Shown here: in pieces, positions 23,107-32,004 of the stretch
Layout: each line of letters opens with the position of its first letter
Numbering within the stretch: the stretch's first letter is position 1
DNA from: Chloroflexota bacterium
Lineage (GTDB): Bacteria; Chloroflexota; Anaerolineae; Anaerolineales; VGOW01
DNA length: 64,000 bases
Assembly: GCA_016197225.1 (NCBI GenBank)
Contig: JACPWC010000022.1
Coordinates: 1-64,000 of the forward strand
Direction of reading: 5' to 3'
Position numbers and translations under genes: made by a program
Notes under the pieces: generated by a model
Told to the model about the DNA's origin: nothing
What the model saw: the letters and a program-made list of their open reading frames with translations, nothing else
The model's database searches: none

Positions 23107-24710
23107 GTTTTGGAACATCGATCAGAAAGCACAAAGGCACTAAGACACAAAGGCACAAAGAAAACTTGGTGTCGTTGTGCCTTCGTGTCTTCGTGTTAAG
23201 TGGTATTGCCCTTTATTGTTCCCGGCCTGCATCGGCCCAACAACCCAACCTACTCACTAACCCGGGCTTTGAGAGTCCATACTTTCAACAGTGTTGCCAC
23301 ACCGAGCCGAGCTTCGACCCCAACGCGCCTTACGCCGAAGTGCAGGTGGCCAACGGCTGGAAGGCCTACTGGGTTGAACCCGACTCCAGCCCGGCCTTCA
23401 AAAGTTATTGCGATTACAACGTCGAGCCGGTCACCTGTCAGCCTTACCACCGCCCTGAATTCCGCGACCTGGGAACGGCCCCCGAACGCATTCACGGCGG
23501 CGCGAACGCGCAAAAATATTTCACCTTCTACTCCACTCACCTGGCCGGGTTGTATCAGCAAGTGACGGGCGTCATCCCCGGCCAGACCTATCGCTTCACA
23601 ATTTACGTACAAGCCTGGTCAACCGACAGCAGTGTGCCGGGCGCGTCATCTTTCGGCGAGCAGGCGATGGGCTTGCAAATGGGCATTGATCCCAACGGCG
23701 GCACCGATCCGTTCAGCGCCAACATTGTCTGGAGCCAGACCTACAACCCGCTCGACATCTGGCAACAACTTGGCGTGGATGTCGCCGCGAAAAGTTCAAC
23801 CATCACCGTCTTCACCCGCTCGTGGCCGCGCCTGGCCCTGCGTCACGTTGACATTTATCTCGACGACGCCAGCCTCACCGCGCTCGGCGGCGAAGCCGGA
23901 ACCTTCCCCACCAGCGCCCCGCTCATCGGGGTGACTCCGGGGGCCACTACCGACGCCTTGCTCAACCCGGCGGCCACCCCCAGGCCGCCAACACCCACCT
24001 GGCCGCCCACCAGCACGCCCCTCGCCAACGGCGAAGTCTGGTACACCGTTCGCTCCGGCGACGCGCTCGTCGTCATCGCCTTCTATCATCAAACGACGGT
24101 AGACGAGATCCAGCGCCTCAACGCCCTGAACTCAGCTACGATCTTCGTCGGACAAAAATTGTTGATCAAACACGTGACGCCTCAACCCACACTGACCGCC
24201 ACTTTGAATGTGACGTTGACGCCGTCTCAGACGCCCGAGCTGGTTCTTTTGTCCACTGACACGCCTGTTCCTATTAGCAACTCGCCCGATTACGGTCAAC
24301 TGTGCGTAGTCGCGTATAATGACGCCAACAGCAACGCCATCAACGACAATGAATCGCCTTTGCCAGGCGTGCGGGTGACGCTTAGTGTGGGCAACACGCC
24401 GCTCGAAAGTTACGTAACTGCCGACGAGCCGGATCACTGCTTCTTGCAATTGCCGCCGGGAACTTACACCCTCTCGGTGGCCGCCCCGGCTGGTTATGCG
24501 CCCACCACGACCAGCGAATCGGCTGTTCAACTTGAGGCAGGCAAAGTGATCACGCTGGTGTTCGGCCTCACTTCGGCCACCTCAAGTTCGCTTGAGGCAG
24601 GCGGGGCGTTTTTCGGAGCCAGCGGGCCTTTGCTCGTCGTCGGGACAGGAATCATGGCGCTGGCCCTTGCAGGCGGAGTCCTGCTCGTGCTTATGGCGCG
24701 AAGAAAGTAA
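23103..24710 (+). CDS. Secreted LysM surface protein with C-terminal membrane anchor (paralogue 1)
   Basis: A 535-residue exported protein. A signal-like hydrophobic segment (VFVLSGIALYCSRPASA) follows an N-terminus that is itself word repeat. Then come a jelly-roll, carbohydrate-binding-like domain starting NLLTNPGFESPYF, a Pro/Thr-rich linker, a LysM domain (EVWYTVRSGDALVVIA to GQKLLIK) for peptidoglycan binding, a second linker, an SdrD-B-like beta-sandwich (YNDANSNAINDNESPLPGV), and a C-terminal transmembrane helix with a basic tail MARRK. The ATG overlaps the preceding stop by 4 bases. A close paralogue follows at 24754. Confidence 0.8.
   Translation: MSFGTSIRKHKGTKTQRHKENLVSLCLRVFVLSGIALYCSRPASAQQPNLLTNPGFESPYFQQCCHTEPSFDPNAPYAEVQVANGWKAYWVEPDSSPAFKSYCDYNVEPVTCQPYHRPEFRDLGTAPERIHGGANAQKYFTFYSTHLAGLYQQVTGVIPGQTYRFTIYVQAWSTDSSVPGASSFGEQAMGLQMGIDPNGGTDPFSANIVWSQTYNPLDIWQQLGVDVAAKSSTITVFTRSWPRLALRHVDIYLDDASLTALGGEAGTFPTSAPLIGVTPGATTDALLNPAATPRPPTPTWPPTSTPLANGEVWYTVRSGDALVVIAFYHQTTVDEIQRLNALNSATIFVGQKLLIKHVTPQPTLTATLNVTLTPSQTPELVLLSTDTPVPISNSPDYGQLCVVAYNDANSNAINDNESPLPGVRVTLSVGNTPLESYVTADEPDHCFLQLPPGTYTLSVAAPAGYAPTTTSESAVQLEAGKVITLVFGLTSATSSSLEAGGAFFGASGPLLVVGTGIMALALAGGVLLVLMARRK
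23126..23198. repeat. ACAAAGGCAC/GTGCCTTCGTGTC word hairpin inside a signal sequence
   Basis: Tandem ACAAAGGCAC-type words with their inverse (GTGCCTTCGTGTC) encode the N-terminal residues RKHKGTKTQRHKE and the start of the hydrophobic segment of the LysM protein. Confidence 0.75.
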
Positions 24711-24734
24711 ACAATCGGCTCAGGCCGATTGTTT
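24709..24734 (+). terminator. Hairpin between the two LysM genes
   Basis: The 11-bp stem AAACAATCGGC (24709-24719) pairs with 24724-24734 around TCAG. It starts inside the stop codon of the first LysM gene and lacks a long T run, so partial termination or RNA stabilisation is possible. Confidence 0.6.
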
Positions 24735-24753
24735 GATGAAAGGAAAACAAGAA

Positions 24754-26340
24754 ATGCGTTCAATAAAAATAAGTAGCCTGGTGCTGGTTCTGGCGGCCCT
24801 GGCCGCCGCCGCCGTGCCTCTCACCGTGTCGGCCTCCCCGACCCAGCCACAGACCAATCTGCTCAAAAATGCGAGCTTCGAGGAAGGCTTCACCGGCGGC
24901 GTCGCCAACAGTTGGAGCAAGTGGACAATCTCGGACGCCGCCGCCACGCCCCAAAACAACTGTGGCCGCAAGGAACCCACCTACCAACAAATCACCTCGT
25001 CGTTGGATGCGCGCCGGGTGAAGGATGGCTCCAGCGCCCAGCAAATGCTTACGCCCGTTCAAGACCCGGGCTTTGGGTTTTACGGCGGCCTTCAACAAAC
25101 GGTGGCCGGCCTCACGCCGGGCAAGACCTATCGCTTCAGCGTTTGGGTTCACGCCTGGTCGAGCACCAAAGACAACCCGGCCCTCTCGGAAAGCACCGGC
25201 CCGGCCTACTTTGAAGTGGGCGTCGGACAAGGCCCGACGTTCGCCGCCGATCCTAACGTCAAACACTCCGGTATCAAAGATATCAAAGACAACTATGTTC
25301 AACTAAGCCAGGACTTGACGGCGACCGGCAACACCATCACTGTCTTCATTTACGCCAACCCCTCGGCTTGTTCTAAACACAATGAGGCCTTCTTCGACGC
25401 CGCCTCTCTCACAGAAGTGACCGGCTCGGGCACCGCCGCGCCCACGACTGCGCCTGGCGCGACCAAAGCGCCGCCCACCGCCACCCTGCGCGTGCTGGCA
25501 ACCAAATTCCCCACGCCCACGCCCAACGCCGAAGGCAAGATCGTTTACACCGTGCAGGCCGGCGACACCATCATTGACATCTGCGGTGTGATCGGGCGCG
25601 GCACCGACATCACCTGCATTGACGACATTTTGAAGTTGAACGGGTTGAGCAATGCGCGAGACATTCGTGTGGGCCAGCAGTTGGTGATTGGCACGACGGG
25701 GGTGGTGGTTCAGCCGACGGCGACCACCCTGCCGACCGAGGTTCCCACGACGGCCCCCACCACCGATCCCAACGCTTCACCGACGACGGCCCCTCAACCC
25801 ACCACAATTGATCAGCCAACGGTTGATCCTAACGCTTCGCCAACCTCTGCACTCAACGTGATTCCTACTGAAGTCGCCGTTGGCGGCGAAGGCTCGATTT
25901 GCGTGACGCTATACAACGACGCCAACGGCAACGGCATTCTCGACCAGGGCGAAGGGCTGGTGGCGGGCGGCAACTTTTCTCTGCTTGACCTGACGGCCAG
26001 CACGACGTTGCAGACTTACACCACCGACGGCGCGAGCGAGCCGCACTGCTTTGAGGGCTTGAACAGCGGCAACTATCGGGTCACATCCACCCTGCCTGAA
26101 GGGTTCAAGGCCACCACCCGCGCCGACTGGGACTTGCCTCTTTCGGCGGCCAGCAGTGCTACACTGGAGTTTGGCGCGCAATCCACCGGCGGCACGACGA
26201 GCGGCGGCGACACCGGCGGCGCGACGACTAACACCGACAGTGGCCGCCTCACTCGGGCCTTGTTGGCCGGGGCAGGCGTTGTGCTCCTGCTCATCGCGGC
26301 GGGCGTGGCCGGGTTTTTGGTGCTGACGCGGAGACGATAA
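24754..26340 (+). CDS. Secreted LysM surface protein with C-terminal membrane anchor (paralogue 2)
   Basis: A 528-residue paralogue of the preceding protein with the same order. It has a classical signal peptide (SLVLVLAALAAAAVPLTVSA), a jelly-roll domain starting NLLKNASFEEGF, a Thr/Pro linker, a LysM domain (KIVYTVQAGDTIIDICGV to VGQQLVIG) with two extra cysteines, a long Thr/Ala/Pro linker (ATTLPTEVPTTAPTT type), an SdrD-B-like domain (LYNDANGNGILDQGEG), a Gly/Thr stretch, and a terminal membrane helix with tail LTRRR. AGGA precedes the ATG by about 10 bases; an earlier in-frame ATG at 24736 is less likely. It probably links peptidoglycan to the membrane. Confidence 0.82.
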   Translation: MRSIKISSLVLVLAALAAAAVPLTVSASPTQPQTNLLKNASFEEGFTGGVANSWSKWTISDAAATPQNNCGRKEPTYQQITSSLDARRVKDGSSAQQMLTPVQDPGFGFYGGLQQTVAGLTPGKTYRFSVWVHAWSSTKDNPALSESTGPAYFEVGVGQGPTFAADPNVKHSGIKDIKDNYVQLSQDLTATGNTITVFIYANPSACSKHNEAFFDAASLTEVTGSGTAAPTTAPGATKAPPTATLRVLATKFPTPTPNAEGKIVYTVQAGDTIIDICGVIGRGTDITCIDDILKLNGLSNARDIRVGQQLVIGTTGVVVQPTATTLPTEVPTTAPTTDPNASPTTAPQPTTIDQPTVDPNASPTSALNVIPTEVAVGGEGSICVTLYNDANGNGILDQGEGLVAGGNFSLLDLTASTTLQTYTTDGASEPHCFEGLNSGNYRVTSTLPEGFKATTRADWDLPLSAASSATLEFGAQSTGGTTSGGDTGGATTNTDSGRLTRALLAGAGVVLLLIAAGVAGFLVLTRRR

Positions 26341-26348
26341 AAAAAACC

Positions 26349-26397
26349 AGAGAATTGGAGATTGGAGGATTCTCTAATCTCTAATTCTCTAATCTCC
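26349..26397. repeat. TCTCTAATCTCC/GGAGATTGGAG word hairpin
   Basis: GAGAATTGGAGATTGGAGGA faces tandem TCTCTAATCTC words, forming an inverted pair in the 61-base gap before the next gene. Confidence 0.8.
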
Positions 26398-26401
26398 ATC
26401 A

Positions 26402-29400
26402 ATGAACAAGCGGCTGGAGTGGATCACGTTAGCCGGCGTAGCTTCTCTGGCCGCTTTGCCGTTGTTCCTCAACCCCGGCTTCCTCAACACCCGGGGCGGC
26501 GGCGACAGCCCCTTCCTTCTCTTTCGTCTTCATCAGCTTTACTCGGCCCTCACGCAAGGCGTCTTCCCCGTCCGTTGGATGCCCGACGCCGCTTTTGGCC
26601 TCGGTTATCCATTTTTCAATTATTACGCCACCCTGCCATTTTACCTGGCCGCGCTCTTCAAGTTTTTTGGCGCGTCTTATGTGCTGGCCCTCAAGCTCAC
26701 GCACCTGAGCGGTTTTTGGCTGGCGGCGTTCGGCATGTACGGTTGGTTACGGGCCGCAGGCGTAAATCGAAGCGCGGCCTGGCTGGCGGCGGTTGCTTAC
26801 ACCTTCGCCCCGTTCCACCTCGTCAACGTTTACGTGCGCGGCGACTCGCTCGGCGAGTTCTGGGCCTTTGCGCTCTACCCGCTTTGCCTCTGGGCCGCCC
26901 AGCCCCTTCGCAATAACCAATTACCAATAACTAATAACTTTCGTAACCGGTTATTAGTAATTGGTTATTCGTCAGTGCCCCTCGCCCTGGCCTACGCCGC
27001 CCTCATCTTCACTCACAACATCTCGGCCCTCATCTTCTCGCCCTTCCTCGGGCTCTATTTGTTCGCCTCACTCTTCGCCTCGCCAAATACTCAACCCACT
27101 TCACGTTTCACGTTTGACGTTTCGCGCTCTCTGTTGTTCATTGTTTATTGTTCATTAGCCATTGCCCTCGGCCTCGCCCTCTCCGCCTTCTACTGGCTCC
27201 CCGCCCTGCGCGAAACCGGCTTCGCCCAGCTTGGCTCGCAAACCACCGGCTTCTTTTTCTACGGCAATCACTTTCGCGGCCTCAACCTGATCCAACCTTC
27301 TCTCCTCTTCAACTACGACGTTGGTAGTTCCACCACCACCCCGTTTGCAATGGGTCTGGCTCAAACTATTCTGCTTGGCATCGCTATCCTTGTCGTCGTC
27401 TATCGTGTGCTTCAAGCAATCCGTAAACGTGATGAAGCTTCATCCTTCATCCTTCATCCTTCATCCTTTCTTCTTTTTGGCCTCGCCCTCTCCACCTTCA
27501 TGCTCACCCGCTTCAGCGCGCCGCTGTGGGCCAACTTGCCGCTACTGTCCTTCTCCCAATTTCCCTGGCGCTTCCTTTCGGTGCAAAGCCTCTTCGCCAG
27601 CGCCCTCATCGGCCTGGCCGGGCAATTCTCAATTCCCAATTCAAAATTCACAATTTCGCTTGTCGTTTTGTGCATTGCGAATTGCGCCTTGAGCATTCTT
27701 GGTTTGCGCCCCGACTTCGTCCCCATCACCGACGCCGACGTAACTGCCGAACGCCTGCAAACCTACGAATACTTCACCGGCAACATTGGCACAACCATCC
27801 GTAACGAATACTTGCCCAGGTGGACTCAGCCCCGGCCTTACTCGTCTGAAGAATACATCTTTGGAACGGCTTCGCTCAAGGTGTTGACCGGCGAAGCGGG
27901 GGGCGAGCGACTCGAAAAACGAGCCGCCTCACAAACCTGGGCCGTCAACGTCAACTCCGGCTCGGCTCGCGTGGCTGTGCCACTGCTTTACTGGCCGGGC
28001 TGGCAAGCGCGGGCCGACGGCAAACCGCTCGACGTGACTCCAGCCGACGGCCTGGGCTGGGCCTCGTTCGACCTGCCTCGCGGCGAGCATCAGGTTGAAC
28101 TCAAACTTGGGAACACACCCACGCGCCGCAACGCCAGCCTCATTTCAATCATCGCTTTGCTCGTCACTGTTGCGCTGGCTCAACCCTGGAACCGCCTCAA
28201 AACCACCTTCGTGTTCTTTGCGTCTTCGCGGTTAAAACTCTCCGGCCTTCTGATCCTCTTGATCATCCTCGCCCTCGCCGGTCGCTGGCTCAACGCCCAG
28301 GCCAAACCCAGCGGCGCGGCCACCATGGACTTCGACCAACTCGGCTACCTGCACGCGGCCCCGGTCAAGTTTGGCAATTTCGACATTTTGCAAAGCTACA
28401 ACTACTCCGCCGAAACGCTCCGGCCCGGCGAGACGCTGGCCGTGTCACTGCTCTGGCAGGCCAGCGGCAACGCCACCTTCACCCTCGATCTCGTCTCGCC
28501 CGCCGGGCATTTGCTCAACCTGCCGCACACCATCGCCCAAACCAGCGGCCCGGCCAAAGATTACACGGTTGCCGCCTTGCGCCTGCCCGATACCCTTCCA
28601 ACCGGTGTGTATCTTTTGCGGCTGTCCCTCATTCAAGACAACCTTCTTGCGCCCGCCCTCACCTCAGGCAGCCAGCCACGCGGCGCAATCTACTTGCGGC
28701 CTATTCGTGTTGTAGGAGCGATTCGCGAAGCGTATCGCGATGTTCCATTTACTCAACTGACTCCAGCCCTCGGACTGGGAGCCGTCACTGCTTCCCAAAC
28801 CGACTCGTCTTCCGTCACCGTCACTCTTAACTGGCAAGCCATCGCGCCCATCCCAGCCAACTACATGCTGGCTCTGCGTTTGCGCGACTCAACAGGTGCA
28901 GAGTTGGCCGCCCTCGACGTTCAGCCGACCGGCGGCATTTACCCCACCAGCATTTGGCGGCTTGGCGAAGTTGTGGCCGATCAGTATCAACTTGCGTTGC
29001 CCTCCGGTTTAATTCCGAGCGAGTATCCGTTGACGATCACGCTTTACGACGCGGCCACGCTCGCCCCGGCAGGGACGGCCACACTCCCGATCACGCTCAC
29101 CCAGTGGTCGCCGCCGCCCGGAACCGAACCGCTTCATCAGTTCAACCAAGCGATTGCGTTGCACAATGTCACCCTGCCGGGCCTTGTCAAAGCGGGCGAC
29201 GCGCTCGCGTTCACAGCGCGATGGATTGCGCTCGCGCCACCACAAGAATTAGAAGTTCGCTGGAGTGTCGTCGGACTCAACGGGCAGGTGACAACGTTTG
29301 CCGACTTGTCGCTGGCGGCCAAACCGAGTTCAGAATGGGCGGTGGGGGCGTTGGTGGCCGGTCATCCGTCGTTCATCATTCCGGTCAACACCGCGCCGGG

Positions 29401-29884
29401 CAATTACAAGATCGAAGTTCAACTGCTCGACGCGGCGGGCAAACCGATCTCGCCCTCAGTCAGTGTTGGCAACCTGCTCGTCGCCGCCTCAGATCGCACT
29501 GCAACATTGCCGCCGATGCAGTTTGAAGCGAACGCGCAGTTTGGCCCAATCAAGCTGGCCGGCTACGACGCCGCTCTAACTCCTGCCACTCTAACGCTAA
29601 CTCTCCACAGGCAAGCCTCCGGCCCGGCTGAGGCCGACTACAAATACTTCGTCCACATCCTCAACCCCGAAGACGAGTCAATCCCCGCCCAGGCCGACGG
29701 CTTCCCGACCGTGCCAACCTCGCAGTGGTTTGAGAATGAAGCCGTCAGCCAGATGGTGACGATCTCGCTGGCCGACCTTGCGCCTGGCGTAGTTTACAAC
29801 ATCGGCGTCGGCTGGTACGACCCGGCTACCGGCAACCGTTTGGGCGAGCGGGCGATTTTGAGTCAAGGGGTGGTGAAACCGTAA
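26402..29884 (+). CDS. Giant YfhO-like membrane protein with multiple beta-sandwich domains
   Basis: A 1160-residue protein. The N-terminal half (about 1-640) is polytopic with an early extracytoplasmic GGGDSPFLLFRLHQL segment and a YWPGWQARADGKPL region typical of YfhO-type membrane glycosyltransferase-related proteins. The C-terminal half (about 650-1160) holds several beta-sandwich units with repeated patterns (FGNFDILQSYNYS, LRPGETLAVSLLWQA, ADYKYFVHILNPED, QADGFPTVPTSQW). The last unit resembles the C-terminal domain of the 21067 protein. At least five word-repeat blocks lie in frame. It starts just behind a word hairpin. A role in cell-surface glycan assembly is inferred. Confidence 0.75.
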   Translation: MNKRLEWITLAGVASLAALPLFLNPGFLNTRGGGDSPFLLFRLHQLYSALTQGVFPVRWMPDAAFGLGYPFFNYYATLPFYLAALFKFFGASYVLALKLTHLSGFWLAAFGMYGWLRAAGVNRSAAWLAAVAYTFAPFHLVNVYVRGDSLGEFWAFALYPLCLWAAQPLRNNQLPITNNFRNRLLVIGYSSVPLALAYAALIFTHNISALIFSPFLGLYLFASLFASPNTQPTSRFTFDVSRSLLFIVYCSLAIALGLALSAFYWLPALRETGFAQLGSQTTGFFFYGNHFRGLNLIQPSLLFNYDVGSSTTTPFAMGLAQTILLGIAILVVVYRVLQAIRKRDEASSFILHPSSFLLFGLALSTFMLTRFSAPLWANLPLLSFSQFPWRFLSVQSLFASALIGLAGQFSIPNSKFTISLVVLCIANCALSILGLRPDFVPITDADVTAERLQTYEYFTGNIGTTIRNEYLPRWTQPRPYSSEEYIFGTASLKVLTGEAGGERLEKRAASQTWAVNVNSGSARVAVPLLYWPGWQARADGKPLDVTPADGLGWASFDLPRGEHQVELKLGNTPTRRNASLISIIALLVTVALAQPWNRLKTTFVFFASSRLKLSGLLILLIILALAGRWLNAQAKPSGAATMDFDQLGYLHAAPVKFGNFDILQSYNYSAETLRPGETLAVSLLWQASGNATFTLDLVSPAGHLLNLPHTIAQTSGPAKDYTVAALRLPDTLPTGVYLLRLSLIQDNLLAPALTSGSQPRGAIYLRPIRVVGAIREAYRDVPFTQLTPALGLGAVTASQTDSSSVTVTLNWQAIAPIPANYMLALRLRDSTGAELAALDVQPTGGIYPTSIWRLGEVVADQYQLALPSGLIPSEYPLTITLYDAATLAPAGTATLPITLTQWSPPPGTEPLHQFNQAIALHNVTLPGLVKAGDALAFTARWIALAPPQELEVRWSVVGLNGQVTTFADLSLAAKPSSEWAVGALVAGHPSFIIPVNTAPGNYKIEVQLLDAAGKPISPSVSVGNLLVAASDRTATLPPMQFEANAQFGPIKLAGYDAALTPATLTLTLHRQASGPAEADYKYFVHILNPEDESIPAQADGFPTVPTSQWFENEAVSQMVTISLADLAPGVVYNIGVGWYDPATGNRLGERAILSQGVVKP
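26909..26970. repeat. In-frame AATTGGTTATT word hairpin
   Basis: CAATAACCAATTACCAATAA faces GGTTATTAGTAATTGGTTATT, a long imperfect inverted pair. It is translated as RNNQLPITNNFRNRLLVIGY between membrane segments. Confidence 0.85.
27100..27160. repeat. In-frame ACGTTT and GTTCATT words
   Basis: CACGTTTCACGTTTGACGTTT is followed by TTGTTCATTGTTTATTGTTC. The second part is translated as the hydrophobic LLFIVYCSLAI. Confidence 0.8.
27433..27471. repeat. In-frame CATCCTTCATCCTT tandem words
   Basis: Four copies of the octamer CTTCATCC are translated as EASSFILHPSSFLL at the edge of a membrane segment. Confidence 0.8.
27620..27700. repeat. In-frame CAATTCCCAATTC and TTGCGAATTGCGC words
   Basis: CAATTCTCAATTCCCAATTC then AAAATTCACAATTTC and TGCATTGCGAATTGCG lie in frame, translated as GQFSIPNSKFTISLV and CIANCALSI. 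Confidence 0.7.
28205..28237. repeat. In-frame TTCTTTGCGTCTTCGCGG word
   Basis: One arm of the GCAAAG family in inverse orientation, translated as FVFFASSRLK. Confidence 0.6.
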
Positions 29885-29959
29885 CCGCGACGCGAATTGC
29901 GTGTCCCGTTGTGCGACAAAGTTGCACAATTGACAACCTTCAACTTCAAAGGGGCAACC

Positions 29960-31228
29960 ATGAAACTCAACTACGGCAAGACCTTTTTGCTCGGCTTCGG
30001 CTTCTTGGGCGTCAGCGTCATCTGGTCGGTCTACAACGTTTACGTCCCGATCTTCCTCGACCGAAAGTTCGGCCTCGACCCGGTCTGGATCGGCTTCTTT
30101 ATGACGCTGGACAACATCGCCGCTCTGCTCATCCAGCCGCCGGTCGGCGCGTGGTCGGATAAACTGCGAACGCCCATCGGGCGGCGGATGCCGTTTCTGC
30201 TCATCGGCGCTCCAATTGGGGCAATTGCCTTTGGCATCATTCCGCTGGCGCAAGTTCTGCCGTTGTTCGTGGCTTGCACCAGTTCGCTCTTGTTGAGCAT
30301 GGCTCTGTGGCGCACGCCAGTCGTCGCCCTCATGCCCGACATCACGCCGTCGCAGTTCCGTTCGCAAGCCAACGGCGTCATCAACCTCATGGGCGGGGTG
30401 GGAACGATTGTGGCCACGCTCGGCGGGTCGGCGCTTTACGAGATGAATCCGGCCTACCCGTTCTGGCTCGGCTCGGTTCTGGTAGTGGCCGCCACCCTGT
30501 TGGTGTTCTTCCTGCTCAAAGAACCAAAGGTTTTTGAAGCAAGCGAGGCGCAACCCGGCATGATCGAGAGCCTGAGGTCGGTGGTGCAGGACGAAGACAA
30601 GAGCGGCCTGCGGCTCCTGCTGGCGATCTTCTTCTGGTTCCTCGGCTTTGCGGCCATCGAAGCCTTCTTCTCGTTGTATGCCATCAACCATTTGGGACTT
30701 GGCGAGTCGGACGGTGGGCGGCTGATCGGCCATCTTGGGTTGATCTTCGTCCTCTTCGCCATGCCAGCCGGTTACCTCGGCGGGCGGATCGGGCGGCGGC
30801 CCACCATCCTCGCCGGGATCGTTTTGATGAGCGCCGCGATGCTCGCCATTTTCTTCACCCCGGCTGGCACACTCACCATCCCGCTCACCCCCAAACTGCC
30901 GGCGCTGGGGGTGATTCCGGTGATCAGTATCTTCATGATGACAGCCGGAGCGGCCTGGGCGCTGATTAACATCAATAGTTTACCGATGGTGGTGGATATG
31001 ACCGACGCTTCGCGCGTCGGCACGTACACCGGCCTCTACTATTTGTTCTCCACCCTCTCGGCCATCGCCGGGCCGAACGTCAACGGCTGGATTATCAAGT
31101 TGACCGGGAATAACTACAACGCGATCATGATCGTTGCCCCGATCTTTATGGTTGTGGCGCTGGTGTTGATGGTGGGGGTGAGGAGCGGGGAGGCGGTGGT
31201 GGTTGCCCCGGCGGCGGCTGGAGATTGA
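29960..31228 (+). CDS. MFS transporter, sugar symporter-like (SLC45/GPH type)
   Basis: A 422-residue carrier with about 12 hydrophobic segments. The loop after the second helix has QPPVGAWSDKLRTPIGRRMP, the form of the MFS loop motif seen in sucrose/proton symporters (SLC45) and related GPH carriers. The matching half-motif GGRIGRRP occurs around residue 275. An AAGGGG site precedes the ATG at 29960 by 8 bases; the open frame upstream is not membrane-like. It stands alone after the giant membrane protein. Substrate (oligosaccharide or glycoside) is an inference. Confidence 0.8.
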   Translation: MKLNYGKTFLLGFGFLGVSVIWSVYNVYVPIFLDRKFGLDPVWIGFFMTLDNIAALLIQPPVGAWSDKLRTPIGRRMPFLLIGAPIGAIAFGIIPLAQVLPLFVACTSSLLLSMALWRTPVVALMPDITPSQFRSQANGVINLMGGVGTIVATLGGSALYEMNPAYPFWLGSVLVVAATLLVFFLLKEPKVFEASEAQPGMIESLRSVVQDEDKSGLRLLLAIFFWFLGFAAIEAFFSLYAINHLGLGESDGGRLIGHLGLIFVLFAMPAGYLGGRIGRRPTILAGIVLMSAAMLAIFFTPAGTLTIPLTPKLPALGVIPVISIFMMTAGAAWALININSLPMVVDMTDASRVGTYTGLYYLFSTLSAIAGPNVNGWIIKLTGNNYNAIMIVAPIFMVVALVLMVGVRSGEAVVVAPAAAGD

Positions 31229-31270
31229 TGTAGAATAACGGTTGTTGGCAAAGAAAGGCAGGGTAGGGAT

Positions 31271-31549
31271 ATGAATGACTTAATCGAATTGTCTCTGGAT
31301 AAGCTGGGTCGCATCCTGATTCCAGATTCTCTGCGACGCCGCCTAAGTTTAGCTCCTGGCATGGTGTTGATCGTGGAGAAAGGCGAGGGGGGCGGCTTGC
31401 GTCTGCGCCTTCAAACTCCTCAGCCAGCGCTGGTTGACAAGAGGGGAATACTGGTCGTAAAAGCCGAGCCAACCAGTGATTTGAGCGATCTAACCCGACG
31501 CGAACGCGATCAACGCCTGTTTACTCTGTTGCAAAGAACCGGCCTGTGA
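31271..31549 (+). CDS. AbrB/MazE-type DNA-binding antitoxin
   Basis: A 92-residue protein with a swapped-hairpin SpoVT/AbrB domain at the N-terminus (LSLDKLGRILIPDSLRRRLSLAPG, with the LGRILIP core). Such proteins neutralise a partner toxin and repress the operon. The next gene, a PIN-domain protein, begins inside its stop (4-base overlap, GTGA), so this is a VapBC-type toxin-antitoxin pair. A weak GGTAGGG site precedes the ATG. Confidence 0.85.
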   Translation: MNDLIELSLDKLGRILIPDSLRRRLSLAPGMVLIVEKGEGGGLRLRLQTPQPALVDKRGILVVKAEPTSDLSDLTRRERDQRLFTLLQRTGL

Positions 31550-31980
31550 GAATTCTTCTTGATACTTCGGTGCTGGTTGCGGCGATGGTAGAGGCGCATC
31601 CGGCCCATTCGGCGGCTCTGCCTTGGTTACAACGAGCAAAAGGCGGTATAGACACGGGGCTGGTTGCCGCTCATTCATTGGCAGAACTTTATGCCATTCT
31701 AACAACCCTACCTGTTGAGCCACGTATCCTCCCATCCATTGCTTTGGAATTGATCAAGCACAACGTCCTTGATATGCTTGAAGTTGTGTTTCTCTCTGGC
31801 GACGACTATGCCACTTTGATAAGCCGGCTGGCGGGATTGGGAATCGTCGGCGGCGCGACTTATGACGCGCTGATTCTGCACGCCGCTTCAAAGGCAAATG
31901 TCGATCAAGTTATTACGCTGAACGAGAAAGATTTCCGGCGCGTATACCCTGAGTTGGCTGATCGAATCGTCTCTCCCTGA
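31546..31980 (+). CDS. PIN-domain ribonuclease toxin (VapC-like)
   Basis: A 144-residue PIN-domain protein. The conserved acidic residues are visible: Asp in LLDTSVL (residue 6), Glu in SLAELYAIL (about 45), Asp in ATYDALIL (about 105), and Asp in LNEKDFRRV (about 126). VapC toxins cleave tRNA or rRNA when the antitoxin is lost. The GTG start overlaps the antitoxin stop by 4 bases, giving coupled translation. It is convergent with the D-2-hydroxyacid dehydrogenase gene. Confidence 0.87.
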   Translation: MRILLDTSVLVAAMVEAHPAHSAALPWLQRAKGGIDTGLVAAHSLAELYAILTTLPVEPRILPSIALELIKHNVLDMLEVVFLSGDDYATLISRLAGLGIVGGATYDALILHAASKANVDQVITLNEKDFRRVYPELADRIVSP

Positions 31981-32004
31981 TAGATTGCAGAAATGTACGC
32001 AGAT

